A stretch of 23,927 nucleotides of DNA. Origin: an uncultured Lachnospiraceae bacterium (GTDB taxonomy: Bacteria > Bacillota > Clostridia > Lachnospirales > Lachnospiraceae). Below are positions 1-8,227 of the stretch, piece by piece. The DNA lies in NCBI GenBank assembly GCA_948441955.1, contig CAOJQZ010000035.1, positions 1 to 23,927 on the forward strand, read 5' to 3'. The translations under genes were made by a program, and so were the position numbers. Each line of letters starts with the position of its first letter. The first letter of the stretch is position 1. The notes below the pieces were generated by a model that worked only from the letters and a program-made list of their open reading frames with translations, did not search any database and was not told the DNA's origin.

Positions 1-1
1 G

Positions 2-781
2 TTGAAAGCAGTAATTTTAGCGGGAGGCTACGGCACCCGTATTTCAGAAGAATCTTTTTTAAAGCCGAAGCCAATGATTGAAATTGGGGAAATGCCCATT
101 CTTTGGCATATTATGAAATTATATTCCCACTATGGAGTTAAAGAATTTGTAATTTGTGCCGGCTATAAACAGCATGTAATTAAAGAATGGTTTTCCGATT
201 ATTTTCTGCATACCTCGGACGTTACCTTTGATTTTACCGATGGGAATAAACTTGTAGTGCATGATCAGTATACGGAGCACTGGCGTGTGACGGTTGTGGA
301 TACCGGACTGGATACCATGACCGGGGGTCGTATTAAGAGGATAAGAAAGTACATAGAAAATGAACCGTTTTTTCTCACTTACGGCGATGCGGTATCGGAT
401 GTGAATCTGGAACAATTGCTGAACTATCATAACAGCCACGGGAAATGCGTGACACTGACGGCCGTCAGTCTTGCGCAGCAGAAGGGTGTGTTAAGCATAG
501 ATCAGGATAATACGGTGCAGGCGTTCCGGGAGAAAGCAGATGCAGACGGTTCAATGGTAAACGGAGGATTTATGGTCTGCAATCCGGAAGTATTTGATTA
601 TCTTAAAGACGACGGTACTGTTTTTGAGCAAGAACCGATGCGGAGGCTTGCATTGGACGGGGAGTTGAAAAGCTATTATCATGACGGCTTCTGGCAGTGT
701 ATGGATACGAAAAGAGAAAAGGACAAGCTGGAGGCGCTGTGGATGACGGGAGAAGCGCCCTGGAAGGTATGGAGAAAATAA
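2..781 (+). CDS. rfbF: glucose-1-phosphate cytidylyltransferase
   Basis: Makes CDP-glucose from CTP and glucose-1-phosphate in the cytoplasm, the first step to CDP-linked deoxyhexoses. Seen: the N-terminal nucleotide-binding signature AGGYGTRISEES, then KPKPMIEIG (residues about 22-30), LWHIMK, TYGDAVSDVN near 126-135, a VNGGFMV segment and the C-terminal FWQCMDT. These all match the RfbF family, and 259 aa is the usual full length. The start is a TTG at base 2. It places MKAVILAGG at the N terminus as in homologues, but its ribosome binding site lies outside the window. A 29-bp gap with a strong GGAGGAG precedes the next gene, so they are probably cotranscribed. The usual partners rfbG (4,6-dehydratase) and rfbH are not in the window. 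Identification is firm; the final sugar is unknown. Confidence 0.93.
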   Translation: MKAVILAGGYGTRISEESFLKPKPMIEIGEMPILWHIMKLYSHYGVKEFVICAGYKQHVIKEWFSDYFLHTSDVTFDFTDGNKLVVHDQYTEHWRVTVVDTGLDTMTGGRIKRIRKYIENEPFFLTYGDAVSDVNLEQLLNYHNSHGKCVTLTAVSLAQQKGVLSIDQDNTVQAFREKADADGSMVNGGFMVCNPEVFDYLKDDGTVFEQEPMRRLALDGELKSYYHDGFWQCMDTKREKDKLEALWMTGEAPWKVWRK

Positions 782-810
782 GCGATGTTAAAATCTGATC
801 GGAGGAGCAT

Positions 811-2469
811 ATGAGAAATATCAAACTGTTGGATTGTACATTGAGAGACGGCGGATATATGAACGACTGGGAATTTGGCCATAACCATCTTTGCAGTATC
901 TTTCAGCGGCTAACAGATACAGGCGTTGATTTTATAGAGATTGGTTTTCTTGATGAGAGAAGGCCTTTTGACAGAAACAGAAGCATTATGCCGGATACCC
1001 GGTCGGCTAATCGGATTTACGGGAAGCTTGACAAAGGCAGAGCCGTGGTTCTTGGAATGATTGATTATGGCACCTGCAGCCTTGAAAACATACAGCATGC
1101 CAAAGAAACCTTTATTGACGGGATTCGTGTGATTTTTAAAAAGCATGTTATGCGGGAGGCGATGGAGTTTTGCGCGGCTTTAAAGGAAAAAGGCTATATT
1201 GTCTTTTCCCAGCTGGTTTCTATAACGAGCTATAATGAAGAAGAGCTGATGCGGCTGATTGAATTAGTCAATGATGTGAAGCCTTACGCAGTTTCTATGG
1301 TGGATACTTACGGGCTTATGGATGCCGGGATGCTGAAAAACTATTTTTCCCTATTAAACCGGTATGTAGATACATCGGTTTGTATCGGCTACCATGCCCA
1401 CAATAATTTTCAGCTGGGATTTTCGAACGTGATGTCTTTTGCCGGGTATACGCCGGAAGATTCCGAGGAGAAGGAGATTTTAAGCAGAAGGAACATTCTT
1501 GCCGACGGCACGCTGTTTGGAATGGGGAAGAGCGCAGGAAACGCGCCCCTTGAGCTGATTGCAATGTATCTGAACAGAGAGCATGGCACAGACTATAAGA
1601 TTAATCCTATGCTGGAAGCAATTGACGAGAGCATTCTGTCTTTCTACAGGAAATCGCCGTGGGGGTATAAGCCCTGCTTTTATCTCAGCGCGCTCAATCG
1701 GTGCCACCCCAATTATGTAAAGCAGTTTCAGGACAAGGAAGACTTCTCGGTTTCAGCAGTGAATAATCTTCTTGGAAGAATTGAGCCGGAGGACAAAAAG
1801 CTTCTCTACGACCGGAAAGCGGGGGAAGCGCTTTATAAGTCTTTTAAAGAGGAGATATATAACGACAGGGAGACATTCCGTCTTCTTGGAGATGAACTGA
1901 GAGACAGAAAGCTTTTGCTTGTGGGGCCGGGAAAAAATATCCAGCTTCAAAATGACAGGGTACAGGAGTTTGTAAAGGAGCAGGAGCCGGTCATTCTTTC
2001 GATTAACTATATACCGGGCGCCCTGAAAGTGGATTATATATTTATTACAAAGAGCAAAAGGTATCTGGAGATGACAGAGGATCTTTTGGAGGTTAAGAAC
2101 CGTGAGACAAGGCTTATAGCGACGTCAAATGTTGAGGCCAAGAACGGGGATTTTCACTATATTGTTTCCCGGGAGCCTCTGCTGGAGCAGGGGCAGAGAA
2201 TCAAGGACAATTCTTTCCTTATGCTGCTAAAGATACTCAAATCCTGCGGCGTAAGAAAGGTCTGGTGCGCCGGCTTTGACGGGTATTCTCCCAACGAGGA
2301 TAATTATTTTAAGCCTGGGATGGAGTACGCGTTTGTCAAAGAGGAGGCAGCCGGTTTAAATTCGCATATTAAGGAAATTCTTGAGGACATGCGGGATGAA
2401 TTGGAAGTAGAGTTTATCACGTATTCCCATTATCTGGATGAGATTGATATTCATCTTGCATCAATTTAA
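811..2469 (+). CDS. DRE-TIM aldolase-domain protein (HMGL-like)
   Basis: 552 aa. Residues 1 to about 300 form an HMGL-like (DRE-TIM metallolyase) aldolase/acyltransferase domain. LLDCTLRDGGY at residues 6-16 carries the conserved Arg-Asp pair, and YHAHNN has the metal-ligand histidines at about 195 and 197. Relatives include 4-hydroxy-2-oxovalerate aldolase, HMG-CoA lyase and isopropylmalate synthase. Residues from about 365 on form a separate alpha/beta domain starting KLLLVGPGKN that I cannot name. Proteins of this type occur in polysaccharide clusters. Substrate is unknown: it could make or cleave a 2-oxo-acid used by the ThDP enzyme encoded 31 bp downstream (inference). The ATG at 811 follows GGAGGAG at ideal spacing. 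No transmembrane segment is seen, so it is probably cytoplasmic. The family call is secure; the reaction is not. Confidence 0.82.
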   Translation: MRNIKLLDCTLRDGGYMNDWEFGHNHLCSIFQRLTDTGVDFIEIGFLDERRPFDRNRSIMPDTRSANRIYGKLDKGRAVVLGMIDYGTCSLENIQHAKETFIDGIRVIFKKHVMREAMEFCAALKEKGYIVFSQLVSITSYNEEELMRLIELVNDVKPYAVSMVDTYGLMDAGMLKNYFSLLNRYVDTSVCIGYHAHNNFQLGFSNVMSFAGYTPEDSEEKEILSRRNILADGTLFGMGKSAGNAPLELIAMYLNREHGTDYKINPMLEAIDESILSFYRKSPWGYKPCFYLSALNRCHPNYVKQFQDKEDFSVSAVNNLLGRIEPEDKKLLYDRKAGEALYKSFKEEIYNDRETFRLLGDELRDRKLLLVGPGKNIQLQNDRVQEFVKEQEPVILSINYIPGALKVDYIFITKSKRYLEMTEDLLEVKNRETRLIATSNVEAKNGDFHYIVSREPLLEQGQRIKDNSFLMLLKILKSCGVRKVWCAGFDGYSPNEDNYFKPGMEYAFVKEEAAGLNSHIKEILEDMRDELEVEFITYSHYLDEIDIHLASI

Positions 2470-2500
2470 TCGGAAGTGAAGAGGCGGGAGAAAAGAGCGT

Positions 2501-4330
2501 ATGAAAATGAAAGTGGCAAAGTATATTTCAGAATTTTTAGTAAAGAATGGAATTTCGGACTGTTTTATGGTTACTGGCGGCGGCGCTATGCATTTAGACG
2601 ATGCCATCGGACATCAGGAGGGAATGCGCTGTACGTTTAATCATCATGAACAGGCGTGCGCCATTGCGGCGGAGGGTTATGCAAGAATAACGGGAAAAAT
2701 TGCGGCGGTCTGCGTAACAAGCGGACCGGGCGGTACGAATGCCATGACCGGAGTCATGGGGGGATGGCTGGATTCGATTCCTATGCTTGTAATTTCCGGA
2801 CAGGTAAAACGGGAAACAACGGTATGGTCGTGCCCCGAGCTTCATCTTCGCCAGTTAGGCGATCAGGAGTTTAATGTGATTGATTCTGTTAGGAATATGA
2901 CGAAATATGCCGTAATGGTTACAAATCCTCTTGAGATTGCTTATCATCTGGAAAAGGCTCTGTATCTTGCCTTTTATGGAAGAAAGGGTCCTGTCTGGCT
3001 GGATATTCCGCTGGATGTACAGGGGGCTGCGGTTGATACGGACGCGCTGCTTCATTTTGACGCGGAACAGGAGAATCCGTGGAAGGCGCCGGAGGTAAAG
3101 GAATCAGCTATTGAGATTGTTCTGGAAAAGATTAAGAAAGCGAAGGCGCCGCTTGTACTGGCTGGTACAGGTATTAATCTTGGAGATGCCAGAGGGAAGC
3201 TTCTTGCCTTTCTGGAAAAATACCAGATTCCGGCGGTAACCGCATGGAATGCCAATGATACGGTAGGATATGATAATCCATATTATGTGGGGATGCCGGG
3301 GACAGTAGGGACGCGTGCAGGTAATTTTGCCGTACAGAACTGTGATTTGCTTATCAGTCTTGGATGCAGGATGAATATACGTATGATCGGATATAATCAT
3401 TATGATTTTGCCCGCAATGCCTTCAAAGTAGTCGTTGACATTGACGCCCGGGAGCTTGTAAAGCCTACAGTCCGGTCGGATCTGCCGGTGCATGCAGATG
3501 TGAACAGCTTCCTGGACCGTATGCTGGCCCAGGAATATGAGCCTGCCGGGGCACACAAAAGATGGACGGATTGGTGCCGCAGCCTGCTGCATCGTTTTCC
3601 GGCGGTACTTCCGCAGTACCATTCGGATGGGGAGAAGCCGGTCAATCCATACGTTTTTATTGATAAATTGTTTACCCGGCTTAGGCCGGATGAGCGGATT
3701 ATCTGCGGAAACGGCAGCGCCTGTGTGATAACTTTCCAGGCGGCGAAAGTAAAACAGGGACAGAGAATGTTTACCAATTCAGGCTGTGCGGCGATGGGTT
3801 ACGGGTTCCCGGCGGCCATAGGAGCGGCGGTATCGGATAACAGCCGCAGGACGATATGCGTCGACGGAGACGGCAGTGTAATGATGAATCTTCAGGAATT
3901 GGCCACGGTTGCTTATAATCGGTTAAATATTAAATTAATAATTTTGAATAACAATGGCTATCTGTCTATCCGGCAGACGCAAACCAACCTTTTTAAGCCG
4001 CCGCTTATCGGTATTGATTCGGAGAGCGGGATTGGATTTCCGGATTTTGCAAAGCTTGCAGAATCCTTTGGAATATCATATTTTAAAATTGGAAATGAGC
4101 CGGAGTGCGATGAGGTTATGAAAGCTGTACTTGTATCAGAGGGGCCTTGCATATGTGAGGTTTTGGTTGACACGGAACAGAATTTTGAACCAAAATCTGC
4201 ATCTAAGGTTCTGCCGGACGGCAGAATTATCTCTCCATCACTGGATGATATGAAACCATTTCTGGATAGGGAGCTGTTTGAGGAAATCAATTATGAGCGA
4301 TATTGTGCATGCCGCAGGGACGGTGATTAA
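2501..4330 (+). CDS. ThDP-dependent enzyme, acetolactate synthase-like
   Basis: 609 aa with the three-domain ThDP fold of acetolactate synthase-type enzymes. The N-terminal Pyr domain has GGGAMHLDD and the HHEQACAIAAEGYAR segment, whose Glu (about residue 50) would activate the cofactor. The central domain spans about 195-330. The C-terminal PP domain has the cofactor motif starting GDGSVMMN (about 456) and closing with LNNNGY (about 482-487). No regulatory subunit gene is nearby, and the setting is a CDP-sugar operon, so an anabolic valine/isoleucine role is unlikely. A known precedent is YerE of Yersinia, an ALS relative that adds a two-carbon unit from pyruvate to a CDP-ketosugar; a similar role is inferred here. 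Starts at 2501 and 2507 are both possible (GGGAG at 2486-2490 favours the first). The next gene begins at the base after its stop codon. Confidence 0.83.
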   Translation: MKMKVAKYISEFLVKNGISDCFMVTGGGAMHLDDAIGHQEGMRCTFNHHEQACAIAAEGYARITGKIAAVCVTSGPGGTNAMTGVMGGWLDSIPMLVISGQVKRETTVWSCPELHLRQLGDQEFNVIDSVRNMTKYAVMVTNPLEIAYHLEKALYLAFYGRKGPVWLDIPLDVQGAAVDTDALLHFDAEQENPWKAPEVKESAIEIVLEKIKKAKAPLVLAGTGINLGDARGKLLAFLEKYQIPAVTAWNANDTVGYDNPYYVGMPGTVGTRAGNFAVQNCDLLISLGCRMNIRMIGYNHYDFARNAFKVVVDIDARELVKPTVRSDLPVHADVNSFLDRMLAQEYEPAGAHKRWTDWCRSLLHRFPAVLPQYHSDGEKPVNPYVFIDKLFTRLRPDERIICGNGSACVITFQAAKVKQGQRMFTNSGCAAMGYGFPAAIGAAVSDNSRRTICVDGDGSVMMNLQELATVAYNRLNIKLIILNNNGYLSIRQTQTNLFKPPLIGIDSESGIGFPDFAKLAESFGISYFKIGNEPECDEVMKAVLVSEGPCICEVLVDTEQNFEPKSASKVLPDGRIISPSLDDMKPFLDRELFEEINYERYCACRRDGD

Positions 4331-4984
4331 ATGAGGATTAAGAACGTTATCTTTGATTTGGACGGAACTCTTCTGGATACAACAGAAGGCGTGCTGGAAA
4401 GCGTAAAATATACGGCGGAAAAATTGGCATATCCGGTTCTTCCGCCGAAAGAGCTGCTGAGATTTATAGGGCCTCCGATTCAGCAGTCGTTTATGACATA
4501 TTATGGGGCCAGTCAGGAGACGGCACAGAAGGCGGCGGATATTTTCCGGACGCACTATAAAACGGAAACATTGCTGCGGGCCGTTCCGTATGATGGAATC
4601 TATGCGCTTTGTGATATTTTAAAAGAGAATCAGATAAAAATGGCGGTGGCCACTTATAAAAGAGAGGATTATGCACTTACACTTTTAAAACATTATCACT
4701 TTGACCAATACTGCAGTCCCATGCATGGAGCGGATCATTATAACCGATTAAAAAAGGAAGACATTGTACATCTGTGTATGGAAGAAATGAAGGGCTGCAC
4801 AGAGGATACCGTTTTGGCCGGGGATACCTCAGGCGACGCACTGGCGGCGGAAAGAGCGGGGATTCCATTTATTGCGGTTACGTACGGGTTTGGATTTAAA
4901 GATGAAAAGGACTCTGACGAGTATAGCAATATAGGAAGTGCGAGGAATCCCTTGCAGATTGCAGACATTATTTTTCATTATTGA
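4331..4984 (+). CDS. HAD phosphatase (Gph/PGP-like)
   Basis: 217 aa, a complete HAD-superfamily hydrolase of the phosphoglycolate phosphatase type. Motif I is DLDGTLLDT with nucleophile Asp9 and general acid/base Asp11. A helical cap (about 18-85) follows. Motif II is the Thr in AVATYKR, motif III the Lys in RLKKEDI, and motif IV is AGDTSGDALAAERAG. It likely dephosphorylates a sugar-phosphate or small organic phosphate made by its operon neighbours (inference). The ATG directly abuts the preceding stop codon, which suggests translational coupling; a GGTGAT just upstream can serve as the ribosome binding site. No signal peptide is seen. Substrate specificity cannot be read from the sequence. 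Confidence 0.85.
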   Translation: MRIKNVIFDLDGTLLDTTEGVLESVKYTAEKLAYPVLPPKELLRFIGPPIQQSFMTYYGASQETAQKAADIFRTHYKTETLLRAVPYDGIYALCDILKENQIKMAVATYKREDYALTLLKHYHFDQYCSPMHGADHYNRLKKEDIVHLCMEEMKGCTEDTVLAGDTSGDALAAERAGIPFIAVTYGFGFKDEKDSDEYSNIGSARNPLQIADIIFHY

Positions 4985-5007
4985 GGCAGGAAAGAGGCAT
5001 TTGTACT

Positions 5008-5946
5008 ATGGGAAGAGCGGTCATAACCGGGGCAACCGGAGCAATTGGGCATGCGCTGGTATCGGAAGCGCTTAAATATCATGAGGAAGTACTTGTAATC
5101 GTCCGCAGGAATTCGCAAAGGGCGGAGGGGTTAAAGCAGATGAAAAGATGCAGAGTGCTGGAGGCGGATCTCTTCGAGTACCCACATATACCGGAGCTTA
5201 TGGAAATGCAGGGATTAGAAGGCACCGGTTATGATATTTTTTTTCATCTTGCCTGGATGGCTCCGTTTGGGGCAGACAGGAATAATCTGGATCTGCAGCT
5301 TGCTAATGTACAGGCGGCTTTGGACGCCGTAAGGCTTGCGCATAAAATGGGCTGCCGGACTTTTGTGGGAACCGGATCCCAGGCGGAGTATGGACAGCCG
5401 GAGGGTGTGCTGTCTCCGGATACGCCGGCATACCCGGAGACCGGATATGGAATTTCTAAGCTGTGTGCGGGACAGATGACGCGGCTTCTGTGTGAGCAGA
5501 TGGAGATGCAGCATATATGGACGCGGATTCTCAGCGTATATGGGCCTTATGACAGGAAGGAGACGCTGATTAGTACAGCGGTTATAAATATGCTTGAGAA
5601 CAAGGATACTATTTTTACGCCCTGTAATCAGAACTGGGACTATCTCTACAGCGAGGACGCCGCGCGCGCTATTTATATGGCGGGAGAGAAAGGGAAAAAC
5701 GGCGCGGTTTATATGATCGGCAGCGGGGAGACCCGTAAGCTTTCCGAATATATAGAGGTAATTGCAGAATTAACGGGATATACGAAGAAGATAGGATTTG
5801 GCAGGAGAGCGTATAATGATAAACAGGTGATGTATCTGAAAGCAGATATTTCCGGACTGAAAAGGGATACCGGGTTTGTGCCCGCCGTCAGCTTTGAGGA
5901 AGGGGCCGCGCGGCTGATTGATTTTTACAGGAGACAGACAGTATAG
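5008..5946 (+). CDS. extended SDR NAD(P)-dependent sugar reductase/epimerase
   Basis: 312 aa from the ATG at 5008, which follows AAAGAGG by 10 bases. An in-frame TTG at 4981 lies inside the preceding gene and adds only ten unlikely residues. The N terminus has a Rossmann motif (TGATGAIG) and the active site is YGISK with Tyr147 and Lys151, preceded by the GTGSQAEYG segment that carries the catalytic Ser/Thr. This is the extended short-chain dehydrogenase fold used by nucleotide-sugar epimerases, dehydratases and 4-ketoreductases. In a CDP-sugar operon it may be a terminal 4-ketoreductase on a CDP-ketosugar, as abequose/tyvelose-type and yersiniose reductases are (inference). Neighbours on both sides are 3-25 bp away, so it belongs to the same operon. 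Confidence 0.82.
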   Translation: MGRAVITGATGAIGHALVSEALKYHEEVLVIVRRNSQRAEGLKQMKRCRVLEADLFEYPHIPELMEMQGLEGTGYDIFFHLAWMAPFGADRNNLDLQLANVQAALDAVRLAHKMGCRTFVGTGSQAEYGQPEGVLSPDTPAYPETGYGISKLCAGQMTRLLCEQMEMQHIWTRILSVYGPYDRKETLISTAVINMLENKDTIFTPCNQNWDYLYSEDAARAIYMAGEKGKNGAVYMIGSGETRKLSEYIEVIAELTGYTKKIGFGRRAYNDKQVMYLKADISGLKRDTGFVPAVSFEEGAARLIDFYRRQTV

Positions 5947-5958
5947 GGGATGCTGAGA

Positions 5959-6345
5959 ATGAGTGAAAAAGCAGTAATGAAAGAAGTTATTAAGAGAACA
6001 GAACGTGATTTAGAGCAGTTTGTTCTCATTCTGTTTTTTACAGGCGAGAGAGAATTTGCGGAGGAGTGGCTTAGCCATGCTGCTGAAGCAATGAGACTAG
6101 AAGCTAACTTAAAGAAAGTTCTGATTCTTTCTGACCTGGATATTTCATATCAGAGCTGCAGTAACTTTGCATACCGCAGAGTGGACAGGGAAGAGAAAGA
6201 AGTATTGGAGCGTTTATATTTTACATATGATTTTTCCGACCGATTTATTATGATATCAGATAAGCAGCAGTTTGGAGGTTTGCCCAATTATATAAAAACC
6301 GGGACGATTACAAAAGAGGAAATGATACAGGCTCTTTTTCGGTAA
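5959..6345 (+). CDS. small hypothetical protein
   Basis: 128 aa from the ATG at 5959. AGGGG at 5945-5949 sits 9 bases before this ATG, whereas the in-frame ATG at 5950 touches the AGGGG and is unlikely. I do not recognise the family. It is hydrophilic and rich in Glu and Lys, with no signal peptide and no membrane segment. An N-terminal helical part (to about residue 45) precedes a short alternating segment (KKVLILSDLD) and an aromatic stretch around YFTYDFSD. The arrangement suggests a compact alpha/beta cytoplasmic protein. It lies between the SDR gene and the GT9-like gene with very short gaps, so it is part of the sugar operon. It may be an accessory subunit of a neighbour; no function is assigned. 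Confidence 0.7.
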   Translation: MSEKAVMKEVIKRTERDLEQFVLILFFTGEREFAEEWLSHAAEAMRLEANLKKVLILSDLDISYQSCSNFAYRRVDREEKEVLERLYFTYDFSDRFIMISDKQQFGGLPNYIKTGTITKEEMIQALFR

Positions 6346-6390
6346 AGAATGAACCGATGGAATATGACAGGGAGGCGGGGTGATAGGATT

Positions 6391-7629
6391 ATGGACAGGC
6401 AGTACTATGAGGAAATGAAAGACAGCTTTCAGAAATTAAGCCTGAGCGGAGTTCTTGAACGGAAGAAAGTATTTCTCTTCGGTCACTGCAGCGCCGCCGA
6501 GGAGCTGGCAGCATTATTACAGGGCAATGGATATGCGGTCACGGCAATTTTAGATAATAATACGGCAAAGCACGGCAAAGTATATCAGGGGATTCCCGTT
6601 GTCCCGCCGGATGCAATCCTGTCTGAGGACCCGGATAAAACAATCGTCTGCATTGTAACCCGTTTTTATGAAGCTATGCATGCCCAGCTTCGGAAGCTTG
6701 GCTTCACCGGTGAGATTCAGAAGCTGGTGGATTACAATACATATGCCGAATATTCCCTTTCGGATGAAACGTTAAAAAGAAAATGGGATCGTGTGGAGCA
6801 TGGGCAATCCCTGATTATGGAGCTAGAGAAGAAATATCCGGCGCATTTTCGCATTTTCTGTCCGTTTTCCGCATTGGGGGACGTGTATTTCTGTATGTCC
6901 TATCTCCCATATTTTCTGGAGAAACGAGGAAAAACAGATTATATCATGTGTGTTTCTGGAAATGCCTGTGCAAAGGTGGTTTCACTTTTTGACGGCTGCC
7001 CGGTTGAGATAATGCAGCAGAAGGAACTGGATGCGGCCATTCAGGCGGAGTTGTATATGCAGGATGAGAATGCCTTTATTGCCCATCAGGATCGACCATA
7101 TGTTGTGAATTTATCAAAGGCATTGTATATGAAAAAGATTCCGCTGGAGAAGATGTACTGCTGCGGAGTGTTCGGCCTTCCTAAGGAAACGCTGCCGACA
7201 GTCCCGAAGCGGTGGAAAGAATATGGAGACTTGAACCGCATTGAGAAAAATAACGCAGTGATTCTGTCCCCATATGCAAAATCAGTCACAGCTTTGCCAG
7301 TAAAAATATGGGAGGATATTGTATCTGATTATCAGGAACAAGGGTATCAGATTTTTACAAATGTTGCGGGAGATGAGAAGCCTCTTAAAGGGACAATACC
7401 CATCAGCCCGTCCATCTGTGAGATGAAGTCTGTGGTGGAGAGAGCGGGGACCTTTATCGGAATCCGCAGCGGCATGTGCGATGTGATTCGAACGGCAGAC
7501 TGCCGGAAAATTGCGCTTTATCCGGATTATAATTATTGTGATACAAGATGGAAGTCAATTGACATTTATGCAATTGACAGTTTTGAAAATATTGTTGTAG
7601 GAGACGGTTTTGTATGGAGGAGAAATTAG
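6391..7629 (+). CDS. Rossmann domain plus GT9-like glycosyltransferase
   Basis: 412 aa from the ATG at 6391, preceded by GGAGGCGGGGTGAT (6371-6384). In-frame ATGs at 6349 and 6364 lack a good ribosome binding site. The N-terminal part (about 15-115) is a single Rossmann-like unit (KKVFLFGHCSAAEELAALL, then AILDNN and PVVPPDAI). It resembles the nucleotide/CoA-binding fold found at the start of PglD-type acetyltransferases. The C-terminal part (about 140-412) looks like a GT-B glycosyltransferase related to family 9: FCPFSALGDVYF resembles the GxLGDxxxxxP loop, and ERAGTFIGIRSGMCDVIRTADC resembles the donor-binding segment. The fusion is unusual. It ends overlapping the next gene by 16 bp. The glycosyltransferase call rests on fold-level features only. 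Confidence 0.65.
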   Translation: MDRQYYEEMKDSFQKLSLSGVLERKKVFLFGHCSAAEELAALLQGNGYAVTAILDNNTAKHGKVYQGIPVVPPDAILSEDPDKTIVCIVTRFYEAMHAQLRKLGFTGEIQKLVDYNTYAEYSLSDETLKRKWDRVEHGQSLIMELEKKYPAHFRIFCPFSALGDVYFCMSYLPYFLEKRGKTDYIMCVSGNACAKVVSLFDGCPVEIMQQKELDAAIQAELYMQDENAFIAHQDRPYVVNLSKALYMKKIPLEKMYCCGVFGLPKETLPTVPKRWKEYGDLNRIEKNNAVILSPYAKSVTALPVKIWEDIVSDYQEQGYQIFTNVAGDEKPLKGTIPISPSICEMKSVVERAGTFIGIRSGMCDVIRTADCRKIALYPDYNYCDTRWKSIDIYAIDSFENIVVGDGFVWRRN

Positions 7630-7985
7630 TTTTATCTACGCTGCCGAAAACATGGATTTTTGACCTGGACGGGACCCTTGTAAAGCATAACGGTTATAAG
7701 CTGGACGGAAAGGATACGCTGCTTGCAGGCGCAAAGGAATACTTAGCGGCGATACCGCCGGAAGACCGGATTATCATATTTACCTCCCGAACTGAGGAAT
7801 ATAAGGAGAGCACATGTAAGTTTCTGAGAAAAAATGATATTCGATATGATCAAATACTTTTTGATATGCCGATGGGGGAAAGAATTGTTGTAAATGACAG
7901 AAAGCCGTCGGGGATTGATATGGCAGTGGCATTAAATATGGATAGGGATGATTTTAAGGCGCCCCGGATTGTGCGGGAAAAATGA
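7614..7985 (+). CDS. small HAD-family phosphatase-like protein
   Basis: 123 aa. Motif I is FDLDGTLVKHNGYKLDG, motif II is IIFTSR, and the C-terminal motif ERIVVNDRKP supplies an acidic residue. It has no cap domain, as in KdsC-like and capsule-type C0 HAD proteins, which often act on sugar phosphates. A conserved motif III Lys is not obvious to me. The ATG lies 16 bp inside the preceding gene, with TAGGAGAC about 10 bases upstream, so the two genes are translationally coupled. It is the last gene before a 240-bp gap and appears to end the first operon. Substrate unknown. Confidence 0.75.
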   Translation: MEEKLVLSTLPKTWIFDLDGTLVKHNGYKLDGKDTLLAGAKEYLAAIPPEDRIIIFTSRTEEYKESTCKFLRKNDIRYDQILFDMPMGERIVVNDRKPSGIDMAVALNMDRDDFKAPRIVREK

Positions 7986-8082
7986 TTTATTCCGCAAAAG
8001 AACCTGCCGCCATACTATTATAGACAGAATAAAAACAGAGTAAAATATAAAAAACAGCGGAAATCGTGGGGAAAGATTAGCG

Positions 8083-8111
8083 TTGAATCAACAGTCCAAA
8101 GTTGTTATACT
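8083..8111 (+). promoter_or_regulatory. sigma-A-type promoter for the rml operon
   Basis: TTGAAT at 8083-8088 and TATACT at 8106-8111 are separated by exactly 17 bases, a good match to the vegetative consensus. This is in the only sizeable gap (7986-8227) ahead of the rmlD-to-rmlB operon and points towards it. A transcript starting near 8118 would have a leader of about 110 nt. The rest of the 7986-8227 gap is A/T-rich with nothing else recognised except the overlapping inverted repeat listed separately. Confidence 0.6.
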
Positions 8112-8137
8112 ATAAGCAGCAAGGACTGTTTTTAATT
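8090..8137 (+). terminator. inverted repeat plus T-run overlapping the rml promoter
   Basis: AACAGTCC (8090-8097) pairs perfectly with GGACTGTT (8123-8130). The interval between can form a second short stem with two G-T pairs, and a run of T (8129-8133) follows. It could be the terminator of the upstream operon. Because the promoter -10 box lies inside the loop, it could equally be an operator. The call is tentative. Confidence 0.4.
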
Positions 8138-8227
8138 ACTTCCGGTTTATAGTTGAAAATAGACAGCGCGCCAGGGCTGGCAATACAGCAGATAAAGGAT
8201 AAGATAAATATTTCAGGAGGAAGACAG

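Noticed and set aside
3104..3622. 172-residue minus-strand ORF inside the ThDP enzyme gene
   Set aside because: It is antisense to a well-conserved gene, has no family features, and has no ribosome binding site of note.
2501..4330. Biosynthetic acetolactate synthase (ilvB)
   Set aside because: There is no ilvN or other branched-chain amino acid gene nearby; the operon is nucleotide-sugar metabolism.
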